Assembly (NCBI GenBank): GCA_026413185.1 | Contig: CM048650.1 | Coordinates: forward strand, 23,088,501 to 23,152,500 | Direction of reading: 5' to 3' | DNA length: 64,000 nt | From: Pueraria montana var. lobata | Lineage: Eukaryota; Streptophyta; Magnoliopsida; Fabales; Fabaceae | Shown: positions 12,147-22,534 of the stretch, piece by piece | How the letters are laid out: each line of letters starts with the position of its first letter | Position numbering within the stretch: position 1 is the first letter of the stretch | Program-made: the position numbers and the translations under genes | The notes under the pieces: model-generated | What the model was told of the DNA's origin: nothing | The model's input: the letters and a program-made list of their open reading frames with translations, nothing else | Databases searched by the model: none

Positions 12147-12818
12147 TGTTATATAAGAAAAAATATATAAATTATACCTGAGGGGTATTCGGCTGTATAA
12201 TTAGCCGAATACCCTTTTTACCAGAGAAGCATTCGGCTATACAATTAGCCGAATGCCCTCCACAACAGACGAGTATTTGGGGAGAAGATTAGCCGAATAC
12301 TTTGTCGAATACCTTCCAAAACATCTATTTGGTAAAAGCTCAGTCGAATGCCCTTCACCCTGGAGGGGTATTCGGCAATCACGGTAACTAAAATAGGCAA
12401 TGGGCTGAATTACCGAATACACATGCCTGGGTATCCGGCATTATAATAACTAAACACCTTGAAGAGTATTCAGGCAAGATAAATTCTACTAAAAATATAT
12501 TATTAAGGGGACAATTAAAGATTAGAAGGTAATTAAGCAATCTTAATTAATGATAATAAGTCGTCAAGATGATCAGGGCCCATAAAGTCCAAGGCGCATC
12601 AAGGTAAGTATAAAAAGGGATACGATCCTCGAAGTATGGTAACTTCTGACACTCATTTATTACCCTTATTAAATGCTGAGTCGAAAGTTGACTTGAACGT
12701 TGGAGTGCCTTTTGCAGGTACCCACCCCTCGTTCACATAATAGGATTTGGATACTGGTGGAAGAGCTCAGACCGAAGATATCAGTAGGAGATTACCTTGT
12801 TACCCTCAGACAGGAACA
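12147..12818 (+). repeat. 5' LTR of the Tat-lineage element, unit 1
   Basis: Boundaries are inferred: it starts tgttatataag and ends gacaggaaca. It is followed by a primer-binding-region block with gcccaccgtggggcc at 12826-12840, typical of this position in plant gypsy elements. Inside are a TATA box and two palindromes at 12183-12214 and 12229-12256 built on attcggct/agccgaat. Without the 3' LTR the ends cannot be confirmed. Confidence 0.55.
12609..12618 (+). promoter_or_regulatory. TATA box of the Tat-element LTR, unit 1
   Basis: TATAAAAAGG in the LTR upstream of the gag region, in the place expected of a retrotransposon promoter. The unit 2 copy is at 44345-44354. Confidence 0.55.
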
Positions 12819-13093
12819 TTTTAGAGCCCACCGTGGGGCCTTGGTAAAACTTATCCCACGGCCCCTCAAGGAATGGTTACTACTCGGGGTCACACACATA
12901 TGGATATACCCGGATCATTAGCACCAGGCATGCAACAAGGCGCAGAGGGATGGCATCACATTGATGAAAATGCGGTGCACGTAGAAGATCAAACAAGTTT
13001 GTCTTTAGAGTTAAGGCAATTAAGAGCTGATCTATCAGTAATGTGAAAGCAACACGCTCAGGGATATCGGCCCTCCGTTAGGAGAACGATGAG

Positions 13094-14251
13094 TTGAAAA
13101 GTTTGAATCGGTCTTGGAAGCCCGAAGACCAATCACCTGGCCGACAACTTAAAGGTGAGTCCACGACCAATCTCAGCATCCAGGGGGTGATACATCGACT
13201 CTTAACCTTTATCGCCAACACTCAATCACACACATGCAGACATCCTTTCGTTTCAAGAATTATGGAAACTGCTCTCCCCCCAAGCTGGAAAAGCCTCAGA
13301 TTGGACCGATATGATGGTAGTACTGACCCAGATGAGCACATAGACGTCTATGTGACTCAAGTTAGTCTCTATACCACCGAAGACGCCATCCTGTGTAGGG
13401 TATTTCCCATGTCCTTGAAGGGACAAGCCCTTATTGACAACTTCGAAACACTTACTGCTAGATTTGAAACTCAGTTTACAACAAGCAGACCCCATCACTT
13501 GACTTCGGTCGCGCTCGTGAACATTTGGTAGGAAAAGAGGGAATCTCTTCGGAGTTTCATGGAAAGGTTCAACAAAGTTTCCTTAAACATCCGTAACATG
13601 GACCCAGTGGTGGCCATGCATCACTTGGTGATGACCTTTCGGCCAACAGCTTTCGTCAATAGTCTTTGTAAGAAACCTGCACTCGACATGGATGACCTTC
13701 GACGAAGAGCAGCAAAGCACATGCAGATGGAGGAGTTGGTAGAGTATCGGAACCAAGTACAGGCGGAACCCAATACAGGAAAGAAAGAAAATGAAAGAGA
13801 TAATCAGGGGTAGGGAAAAAAGAAATTTTTACAAGGATCGGGAGTATCGATGCCCTCAATAACGACCTATACTCCACTTAACACTAGCCACTCCCGGATA
13901 CTTGAGCAAGCTCTTGCAACCGAAATATTGGCTGTGCCAAAAAGAACTAACTCCCCTCCTGAGGTAGACTATTACAAGCAATGTCGATACCATCACAACA
14001 GAGGCCATTCCATCAAAGAGTGTGCTGCCCTCGAGGACAAGATTGAGGACCTCATCAAGATGGAACACCTCAAAGACTTCGTTCATAATCCCAGAGCTGA
14101 AAAGTCTCAATACTCGAGGTACAAGAAGACGATAGAGCTTACAAGAGAGATAGGGAACAAGACCGAGATCATGATAGAAGGGTGGAAAGGTAAAGGAGCA
14201 GGTCTCGGGAGTGACAAGAAGCGAAACCCCATGAGCATCATCGCAGAGTGA
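13094..14251 (+). pseudogene. Gag remnant of the Tat-lineage element, unit 1
   Basis: One frame runs through with in-frame TAG codons at 13529-13531 and 13811-13813. The capsid-like core contains LPPSWKSLRLDRYDGSTDP, then FETQF, and after the first stop ESLRSFMERFNKVSL, the retrotransposon gag signature. A CRYHHNRGHSIKEC motif follows near 13978, resembling the gag-end knuckle of this lineage. The first stop sits where the family usually has Gln before the E.ESLR motif, consistent with CAG to TAG. The frame is lost at the end (14249) relative to the protease. Confidence 0.75.
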
Positions 14252-15349
14252 TCAACACTATTACGGGAGGATTCGCTGGTGAAGGGTGCACTTCTTCGGC
14301 AAGAAAGAGACATCTCCATCTCGTACGATCAGTCAACATGATAGCGATAGTTAGCAAATTGAAAATGCCACCTATCACATTCATAGACGCAGACTTCCAG
14401 GGATCCGACCCCGTACAAGATGATCCGATGGTCATCAGCGTGGACATAGCAGATTGCATAGTCCAGAAAACTCTGGTGGATCAAGGAAGCTCCACGGACA
14501 TTCTGTATTGGAACACCTTCAAGCAATTATACATACCGGAGGGGAAGCTTATGCCCTATGACGAACCCCTTGTTGGATTCTCAGGAGAGAGGGTTAACAC
14601 CAGGGGATGTATTGATTTTTAATACAACGTTTGGATACAGGGAAAAGGAGTGGAGGACTATCAAAGTTAGCTACATCGTGGTACATGCTAACATATCATA
14701 TAACATACTACTTGGACGACCGTCTTTAACTGCTCCAGGAGCCATAGTTTCCACCCCACATCTTGCCATGAAGTTCCCTTCTAGCCGAGGAATAGTAATT
14801 ACGGTTAATGCTGACCAAAAATCAGCTAACAAGTGTTACCTAGCTAGCCTCAAAGTCACTCAGTCAAAGGAAAATGAGTACAAGTCAGTAAACATGGTTT
14901 CGGCAGCTGAACCGGTGGCCCAACCCTTGGATCTCGATCCCAGGATCGACGAAGATAAATGGGCCGAACCAAACGAAGAAACCTATGCATTCCAGATTGG
15001 TGAGATAAAAAGCCAAGTCACTTACCTCGGTAGCAATTTAATGGAAAATGATCGACTTCAAATTTAAAGCGTAATCGGGCAAAATATCAACTTGTTTGCT
15101 TGGAAAGCCTCGGACATGCCGGGCATCGACCCAAATTTCCACTGTCATCAGTTGGCCATATACCGAGAGGCTAGGCCGATAGCCTAGAAAAAGAGAAAGA
15201 TGGGGGATGAAAGGCGAAAGGCGATGGCAGAAGAAGTAACAAAATTAATAGCAGCTAATTTCCTCCGAGAAGTCAGGTACACCACTTGGTTAGCCAATGT
15301 GGTAATGGTGAAAAAATCGAATGGTAAATGGCAAATGTGTACAGATTAC
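14248..15349 (+). pseudogene. Protease and N-terminal reverse transcriptase remnant, unit 1
   Basis: The aspartic protease region carries the LVDQGSSTDILYW active-site motif near 14475, followed after a frameshift near 14620 by ISYNILLGRPSL and STPHLAMKFPS, both typical of plant gypsy proteases. The same frame continues through in-frame TAA (about 15065) and TAG (about 15186) into RT N-terminal sequence (VVMVKKSNGKW near 15300). It stops at GATTAC (15344-15349), exactly where the Athila-like LTR begins. Catalytic RT motifs are therefore absent. Confidence 0.8.
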
Positions 15350-16742
15350 TGATCATGTTTTGGCATGTGAACCAATCGCACAAGTAACGACAAGTATTTA
15401 AATCGTCTCCCAAAGTACTTGTGTAATATTAAGCAAAATTGCTCATAATTTATAAACAAAGGCTAAAGAATGGAAAAATAAATTGGCATTTGATGTAAGA
15501 TAAAGTTACGGTCAAGTGAATGTAAAACTAGGAATTAAAAAGGACTTGAAATCTTTTTGGGATATTTTTTTACGACCCTACTAATGCACTAAAGTGAAAT
15601 TTCAACAATTATGATAAAAACATGCCCGGGGTTGGATTTCATGCCACTTTCCTTTACTTATATAAATGATAATTAATAACATTCAATTTAATCAATCATT
15701 CGTCAATCATAAATATCACTAAAGCGCTAATTCCTTAGCGGTTAGAGTCTAACTCTCATTATTATCCCCTAATTCCCTAGTGAGAATAATAATGAAAATT
15801 TCATTAAGCATATGGTCTAACAAGATGACTAATGGTTGATACACCATCCCTAATGCATAACCCTTAGTTACTTCGCTCTAGGTCTAGGTTTTTAGCAACA
15901 TTTTCCAATGAGTAAAATCCCAAAAGCAAGTGGTTGATCAATCCACAAGAAGAAGATAAAGCAAGAGAGTGAAATAAAAGATTGAGAAAATGAATATATA
16001 TTAAAATATCAAAGTAGATACAAGAGGAAGAGTGACATTACATCCAACCCCAAACACAAGGGGAGTTTAGCTACTCACATACACTAGAAGCTCAACAAAA
16101 ATGAAGAAGGAAAGCAAAAGCTTGAAAGGAGAGCCATGGAAGATGCCTTCACAGCAGCTCCCACTTCAAAATATAGTGTTTTTTTATCTGATATATCCTT
16201 TAGAACAAGGAATTCGTGCCTTAAATAGGGCCTGACATGTGCCTCTTTAACACCCACGTGAAACACTCACGCTTAAGCGCCAGGGATAGCTCGCTTAAGC
16301 ATGAGAGGTGTTGAAGACCTGATGCTCAGGACAATTGTCGCTTAAGCGTGAGATATGCGACACTTAAGCACAACAACACCGAGATAAATACTTCCAAGGG
16401 CCTCTCGCTTAAGCGCTAGAAAAGGGGCTCTTAAGCGAGGCTTGCACAGCACCCAGACAACCTCGGGACTTCTCGCTTAAGTGAGGCTGGGAGCTCGCTT
16501 AAGCGCCGACCATTCTTCAACTTGAACAAAACTTGAGCTTCAATACACTAGTCACGTGACTCCTCTAGCTTCTACATGAAAAGAGAACTAATTAGATGAA
16601 AATTTAACTACTTAACTATTCTATAACTAATGTAGTTTAATTACAAATAATTTAAGAAAAATGAGACTTAACAAAGTTATAAAGCTTGGGTTATTAAGAT
16701 AATTGCCTTGAGTTTTTATCAACAAATTAAGTCAAAAAGGCA
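15350..16742 (-). repeat. 3' LTR of the Athila-like element, unit 1
   Basis: Inferred from its position between the RT break (gattac | tgatcatg) and the polypurine tract. It starts TG and ends CA on the plus strand, about 1.39 kb. It contains eight CTTAAG-centred palindromic motifs at 16270-16507 (mostly cgcttaagcg). The partner LTR is absent, so exact ends are unproven. Confidence 0.6.
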
Positions 16743-16750
16743 ATTGTAAA

Positions 16751-16789
16751 AATACCCTAAACTTGAACTTTTGCTTGTCCTCAAGCAAA
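16751..16789 (-). promoter_or_regulatory. Polypurine tract and conserved pre-LTR block, unit 1
   Basis: On the minus strand this reads ttgcttgaggacaagcaa, then aagttcaagtttagggtatt, a block that characteristically precedes the 3' LTR of Athila-group elements. Unit 2 (48470-48508) keeps the less mutated gggg form of the purine run. Confidence 0.65.
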
Positions 16790-17375
16790 TCACAGATCGA
16801 ATTAAAAACCAAACTTGCAACTAAAAGCTAAGTCACATGGTTGTCAAAAGAAGGAAAGCTTGTCAACACACCAATGCATGCTCAAAATCTTCAACAATTG
16901 TTCAACGATCTACATTTCTCACAAAATCATACACAAGGTGCCCACAGAAAAGATCCTAGAAAGTAGCACGAGAAGACAAAAAAAAAGATAAGATAACATG
17001 GCAAGACAACACTGAGAAATTCAAGATTGTGCAAGGCTCCTCACAAATGTGTTTCACTCAAAAGTATGCCACAAGGGGTGAGTGTCTCTCTAAATCCAAC
17101 ACATCGAAACATCACATCAAAACTTTGCTTTTCATCTCAAGATCAATCACAAACTTTCACACACATGCAAAATCACAAGGTCTTATTAGGTTGTAACTTG
17201 GCTGGGTTTGAACAAAACTTGGTTTTTCAGGATATACAAAGGTACCTAGAAGGTTTAAGAGAGCAAACATTATCAACTAAAGAAGCCAAAAAGTCAATCC
17301 TTCTCTTTTTAAGCTTATCCACCAAGACTACCTCCAAACCTTTGCATTGGTGATTATTTTACTTCCAGATTTCAC

Positions 17376-17377
<2 letters not shown>

Positions 17378-17430
<53 letters not shown>
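17378..17430. repeat. (AT)n microsatellite, unit 1
   Basis: About 52 bp of uninterrupted AT dinucleotide inside the Athila-like element's non-coding region. The unit 2 copy is about 8 bp shorter, so the tract has changed length since duplication. Confidence 0.95.
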
Positions 17431-17433
<3 letters not shown>

Positions 17434-18230
17434 TTTTATATCACAAACCCACAACAATCAAATCACACTAGAATTTCAAACACTTTTCCACGTAATCCCT
17501 TTTCCAACCTTTCTTATACCAAAGTGGTGATGGAGATTACCACCCCAAACTTGTATCAAACCATGTCAATAACAAATGCTCTCTTAACCCTAAGGTAAGG
17601 TGAGTAATTGTTTTTCCAAAAGGCTTAAGGGTTTAATCACAAGAAACATAATCATGCTTGGCTCAAAGGGCTTGCCAGGGACAAATTCAATTTTTCATCA
17701 AGGATGGCTATTTGACTAAGTGACTTAAAAGAAAAGAAATAGGTGCCTTGATCATCTTAAACAAGAATGCAAAAGCTCAAAATTGCGAGAATTAAGCAAA
17801 ATCAAATGTTAAAATCTCAATGGTGGCTCTCAATGTATCAATGAATCGCACAACTCACACGGTTTAAGCAACAATCAATAATTCCCAAGAGTCATGCCAC
17901 AATCACTAACCACAATTCAAGTTTCAAGCCATAAATCTATTTACTCATGAGTGCATCCAAAATCTAATTTCAAAAGAAACATGCCAAAACATTTTCCTCA
18001 TGCACAAGAGCTTTGACAAGCCTTCCAATTAAACCACAAGCCATGAACATCAACAAAAGGTTCAACACATGCATTTAACCTAAAAATAGAAACTAGACAT
18101 AAACATAAGTTTGCTGAACAGAACTCTAACAACCACATGCTTGACAAAACTAAATACTGAGATTTAAAAACTGAAATGAAATTAAAAATAGAATTAAAAC
18201 AGAGTTTAAAACATCAATGGCCTCCACCAA

Positions 18231-19535
18231 CTAGGCCTCATCATCCTCATTCATGCTTTCCTCTTCTCCCTCATCTTCATCCCCCTCTTCATCATCTTCT
18301 TCAGCAGCTTCTTCCTCATCTTCCTCAACCTCATCCTCTTGTTTTTTAGTAGCTTGTGCTTTGCCCCCTTGGTCGTGAAGAGTGGAGTCCCCTACCGATG
18401 GAGGCCAAGCAACATGAGCTGCATACTCCTCAACAGAAGGAAAAGGATAATCAAGATCTTTATAAGCTACATAGCTGCAAAACTGGTCAATAACAAAACC
18501 TAATGCCATGTTCAGAGCCAAATTCTGCTGCTGAATCTCAAATTGATCACATCTAGCCTCCCTCATCTGCTCAGGCATAGGCATAATGTGGGGTGGAGAA
18601 GGAGAGCAAGGTTCCATTGAATCATCATTATTCCAACAGTTGGTCTCTATGAACTTCTTAGAGACAGGTGGCTTAAATTTGAGGTAGGGACGGGAAAAAG
18701 GAGCATTCACATCCACTCCATGATGGGCACACATGGTTGTGATCAAAGCAGGATATCCCAGAAGAGTCTTGGAGGTAGAAGTAACAAAGTCAAAGATCCG
18801 CTGAGAGATAAGGCAACCAAGATCAATGGTCATGCCTTTGATGATGGCATAAAGGACATAGGCCTTTTCAGTAGGAATGTCGGAGGTGTGAGAATCGGGG
18901 AGGATATCAAAAAGCAAGATGGTCATCCAAATCTGAGAGAGAGTGGTGAGGTCATTCTAAAGAATACTCAAGGGCTTGCCATCCTTCTCCTTGAACCCTG
19001 CACTCGAAATGCAGAGAGTCTGCTCCATCGCCTTAATTTCTTGAGTAGTGACTCCCTTATTCAGCCATTTCTGATATTGAGAAAGGTGGCCTCTTCACAG
19101 CTTCAAGGTAGTCCCCAAGAAGGCATTGATGGACTCAGTGTCATATTTGACCTCTACCCCCCTCACCCAAGAAGTCCTCTCAAGTGAGCCATCCTCATTG
19201 AGTGTGTTTGCATAGAACTCAGACACCAAACGAGGGCTGATAACAGTCTGGAGCTTGGCGAACTTCTTCCACTTCCTTTTTGTCAATTGTTTGGTGATCT
19301 TCGAAAACTCCCTTGGCCCAAGTTTGACCTGCTTTTCTTGCCACTGAGACCAATGCTAAATTTGAGCATAACGTGCCTGATGGAAGGGACTTCGGAATCT
19401 GGTAGCAATAAAGGGACCAGGTTCTAGGGCATCTTGAAGAGGTGGAGGTGGGGGAGATCATGGGGGTGAGGGAGGTTGTCTTTACTTTCTAGGAGGAGCA
19501 GAGCATCTAGCAACAGTGCTCTTTGTCCTAGGCAT
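18231..19535 (-). pseudogene. Env-like / putative plant transposon protein ORF, unit 1
   Basis: One reading frame from ATG (19533-19535) to a TAG at 18231-18233, about 434 codons, broken by five in-frame stops on plus positions 19482-19484, 19458-19460, 19356-19358, 19095-19097 and 18957-18959. It contains SEFYANTLNEDG and WVRGVEVKYDTESINAFLG, matching the putative plant transposon protein domain common in the extra ORF of Athila/Calypso elements. The C-terminal half ends in a long Glu/Asp-rich tail (about 18235-18340). Its place after the integrase is where an env-like ORF would lie; no membrane segment was recognised, so an envelope role is not supported by this sequence. Confidence 0.7.
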
Positions 19536-19613
19536 GGCTATCAAAGAAAACAACTAAAGATGTTAGAACCAAAAGCAACTGAATCAGAAAAATAAAGAAC
19601 AAAGACATACATG

Positions 19614-20605
19614 GCGCTTAAGCAAGCAGGCAGTCTCATGCCTGCTCGCTTAAGCGCAAGAAAGTATCAAAAGGATAGAAGAAAGACCTCGCTTAAGCTA
19701 CCAAAAGGCCACGCTTAAGTGTGAGTGCCTACATTGCCAAAACAAAAAGGGCTGGCGCTTAAGCGAGCCGTAGGTGACGCTTAAGTGTGAGCTCACAAAC
19801 AGCACCCCCTTGCCCAAAAATGACAAAGAACAAAAAGAAAGGAAGAACAAAAAAAACCCAATAACAGAGAAAAACCCAAAAAGTAAAAATAACTAGAAAA
19901 GAAGTGAAAAACAAGAAGGAATCATAAAAGCAAACAAACCCACCCCAAACATGCAAGAATAAACCCCAAATGTCAAAGATTTAGCAAGATAAAACATGAG
20001 ATTAAAAGCAAACAACAAGAAATGAAGAATAAAAGCAAAAGCATAGCAGCTAAAAAAAATGAAGTAAGGAACAAGGGAAACTTACTAAAAATAGAGACTG
20101 CACAGAGAAGAGAGAAAAATCCTAAGGTAATTGCAGAGCAAAAGAAAAGAGAAGATTGAGGGCGAGGGTAGCAGAACGAAGGGAAGGGAGATGATTTTAA
20201 TAAGCGAGAGAGGGAGGAAGGCGAAGATAGCAGTTAAGAGAGAGTGGGAGGTTTCAAAACTGAAACGACTGAAGAGGCAGAGATGTGGGTAGTAAAAAAA
20301 AACTGAAAAGGCGAGGGAAAATGGAATGTTAAGTTCCTAAGCACGTGCCCCCACTTCGCGCAAGTCGCGCTTAAGCGAGGGGTTTCAGCGCTTAAGCGTA
20401 ACAGGTCCAGAGGACCACTCCTTTTTTTATATAGGAGGATGGAGCTTAAGAAACCATTTGGCCACGCTTAAGCGCCATGTACGGAGAAGAACTACTTAGG
20501 AGGTGGCGCTTAAGCGAGCAATAGGCCATGCTTAAGCGCCAGGACTTGACAGAGAGCTACAAAGAATCTCGTTTAAGCGAGACAAAAGCCAAGCTTAAGC
20601 GAGAT
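19614..20605. repeat. CTTAAG palindrome arrays in the Athila internal region, unit 1
   Basis: Two clusters, 19614-19790 (six motifs) and 20367-20605 (eight motifs), each mostly gcgcttaagcg-like and spaced about 15-45 bp. The same motif forms the array in the LTR. They lie between the env-like ORF and the integrase. Confidence 0.8.
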
Positions 20606-20927
20606 ACCCTTGTAACCTCAACACAAAAGATAGAAGAGGTACTCAGCTTTCCCTCAAAACATGCATAACACTTATGTACCAAAACCATAAAACAAAGACA
20701 ATGAAAATCAATCAACATGCATCTAGAAATATCAAGGACCTGATTAAACAAGGAAATTAAGCAAAAAGAAAGAAAAACAGAAAGTGAAGGAGTTAAGAAA
20801 TTGGGTTGCCTCCTAATAAGCGCTTCTTTAACGTCACTAGCTTGACGTGAGAAGTTGCTCAAGGATCCCTGAAAGGAATAATTGTGGTAAGTTTTTCAAC
20901 ATCACCACCAGGATAAAGCTTCAATCT

Positions 20928-21878
20928 TTACCCATTCACAATCCAATTCCTTTGGGAAGATGGATCTTCTACTTCAATGGCTCCATGTGGTTTAACTTCT
21001 TTGATCCTAAAAGGACCGGACCACTTGGACTTGAGCTTGCCCGGAAACAACTTCAACCGGGAGTTGTATAAGAGCACTTGATGTCCTAACTTGAAGTTCT
21101 TCTTAACAATATGTTTGTCATGATAAGCTTTGACCTTCTCCTTGTAAATCTTGGCAAACTCATAAGCATTGAGCCGCATTTCTTCAAGTTCATGGAGCTG
21201 CAACTTCCTCTTCTCTACCAATTGAGATGGATCAAAATTGAGGAACTTTAGTGCCAAATAGGCCTTATGTTCCATCTCCACCTGCAAGTGACATGCCTTA
21301 CCATAAACCATTTGGAAGGGGGAGAGACCAAAAGGAGACTTGAAAGCGGTCCTATAGGCCCATAGAGTGTCATCCAACTTCATAGACCAATCCTTTCTTG
21401 AAGATGCCACGGTCTTCTCAAAGATTCTCTTGATTTCCCGATTGGAAACCTCTGTTTGACCATTGGTTTGATGGTGGTAAGGAGAAGCCACCTTGTGCTT
21501 GACTTCATAATGCTCAAGAACTTTCTTCAATTGAGTGTTGCAAAAATGTGACCTTCCATCACTTATAATCACTCTTGGAACCCCAAACCTAGAAAAGATG
21601 TTCTTTTTTAGGAACTTGATGACGGTCTTGGCATCATTTTTAGGTTCAGCCACTGCTTCAACCCACTTGGAAACATAATCAACCGCCACCAAGATGTACT
21701 CATTTGAATAAGAGGATGGAAGGGGACCAACAAAATCAATGCCCTAATAATCAAACACTTCAACTTCCAACATGCCTTGCAAGGGAATTTCATGACATTT
21801 TGAGATGTTCCCCATCCTTTGGCACTTGTCACAAGCTTGAGTATTATGGTGAGCATCCTTGAAGATAGAAGGCCAAAA
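20928..21878 (-). pseudogene. Athila-like integrase remnant, unit 1
   Basis: Runs from the zinc-finger region (WPSIFKDAH, then CDKCQRMG) through a TAG at 21744-21746 that replaces the Trp of the usual DYWGIDF motif, into the core. The core keeps the second acidic motif (ISDGRSHF, with Arg where Gly is usual) and NGQTEVSNREIK carrying the Glu of the D,D-35-E triad, then PYHHQTNG and the C-terminal GHQVLLYNSRLKLFPGKLKS. It stops at 20928. The first catalytic Asp lies just after the premature stop, so no intact integrase can be made. The 5' part is cut at the LINE junction. Confidence 0.85.
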
Positions 21879-21883
21879 GAAAA

Positions 21884-22534
21884 TGGATGGTGGTGTGGTG
21901 TGCAATGACTTGGTGCATTTGGAATTTGCGTAATAATTGCATTTTTAAGGGACTATGTTTTGACAGAGACAAACTCTTGCAAGATGTGTTGTTCGTGGCT
22001 TGGACGTGGCTCAAGTATAAGAATGCAGGTTTCACTTGCTTTTTTTACCAATGGTCAGTCAATCCGGCATTATGCTTGTGAACTCATTTGTCTTGCTTTT
22101 TGGGGGCCAATATGTTTTTCCGGATATAACTTTGGTGATAGCTATGTGGTCAATTAGTGGAAAACGTATTTATGCTGGATGATATTTTTGCGGTTTGCTC
22201 ACATTAATGACACGGCTTATATCATGGCATTGGGGTCAACCATTCACAGCATGGTTTTTTGTGGCTGGTGGCTTTGTTTTCGGTGTTAGGTGGGTGGAGT
22301 GTTTTTGGTTGGGACCACTTGGATAGCCCTCATAATTATTGGTTGGTAGGCATTTATTTTGATGGTGGGGAGGTTAATTGCTATTTATTCTCTAGTTAAT
22401 ATAAATAGAAATTAACCTTTTTTTTTCAGTTATGTTTCTTTTGAGATTTATTCCTCTTCTCTCTTCTTGTATATGGGTTCTTGGTACCCCTTGTACCTAG
22501 TAATCAATATATTATTTTTGCTGATAAAAAAAAA
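21884..22534 (+). mobile_element. 5'-truncated L1-type LINE fragment at unit 1/2 boundary
   Basis: The open stretch 21884-22081 encodes about 65 residues resembling the C-terminal tail of plant LINE reverse transcriptase ORFs (WCIWNLRNN near the start, later FYQWSVNPALCL). It is followed by a 3' UTR and an A tract at 22526-22534. The left edge abuts the integrase zinc-finger region of the minus-strand Athila-like element near 21878-21886 without a target-site duplication. The sequence after the A tract is the spacer of the next unit, not the rest of the Athila element, so a simple LINE insertion does not explain the junction. Confidence 0.75.

Larger units (their letters stand above)
12147..15349 (+). 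mobile_element. Decayed Tat-lineage Ty3/gypsy element, unit 1 (5' part)
   Basis: Order: LTR, gag, protease, start of reverse transcriptase. The RT, RNase H, integrase and 3' LTR are missing because an Athila-like element begins within the RT at 15350 and the remainder does not reappear in the window. Gag and protease resemble the Tat/Ogre-type plant lineage (LVDQGSS protease motif, C..HH...H....C gag knuckle-like motif). Several stops and two frameshifts make it non-functional. Confidence 0.8.
15350..21880 (-). mobile_element. Decayed Athila-like Ty3/gypsy element, unit 1 (3' part)
   Basis: In minus-strand order: integrase zinc-finger end, integrase core and C-terminus, a non-coding stretch with CTTAAG arrays, an env-like/plant-transposon-protein ORF, a polypurine tract and the 3' LTR. 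It inserted into the RT of the Tat element. Gag, protease, RT and the 5' LTR are missing because the element is cut at about 21880, where LINE sequence begins. Absence of a chromodomain and presence of an extra ORF after the integrase fit the Athila/Calypso group. Confidence 0.75.
1..22277. repeat. Tandem unit 1 (about 22.3 kb)
   Basis: First copy of the large direct repeat. The sequence at position 1 (tttcggtgttagg) recurs at 22278 and 53951 and the following kilobases stay in register with few differences. Unit 1 holds LINE tail, spacer, SINE, MITEs, the unknown gene, a Tat-type element and an Athila-type element. It keeps a full-length intron between coding exons F and G that units 2 and 3 have lost. 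Its left edge is only the window edge, so the true repeat boundary is not visible here. Confidence 0.95.

Noticed and set aside
13253..14526. Several minus-strand frames of 65-84 codons across the Tat gag and protease
   Set aside because: Mirror frames of the plus-strand gag and protease, which carry the recognisable motifs.
17027..17353. 108-codon plus-strand frame in the Athila region
   Set aside because: Antisense to the element, in its non-coding part between extra ORF and LTR; no motif.
19759..19956. Hydrophobic 65-codon minus-strand frame, possible membrane or envelope segment
   Set aside because: It lies upstream of the extra ORF's ATG, is Phe-rich because of A-rich plus-strand sequence, and overlaps the CTTAAG array. 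Not convincing as a protein.
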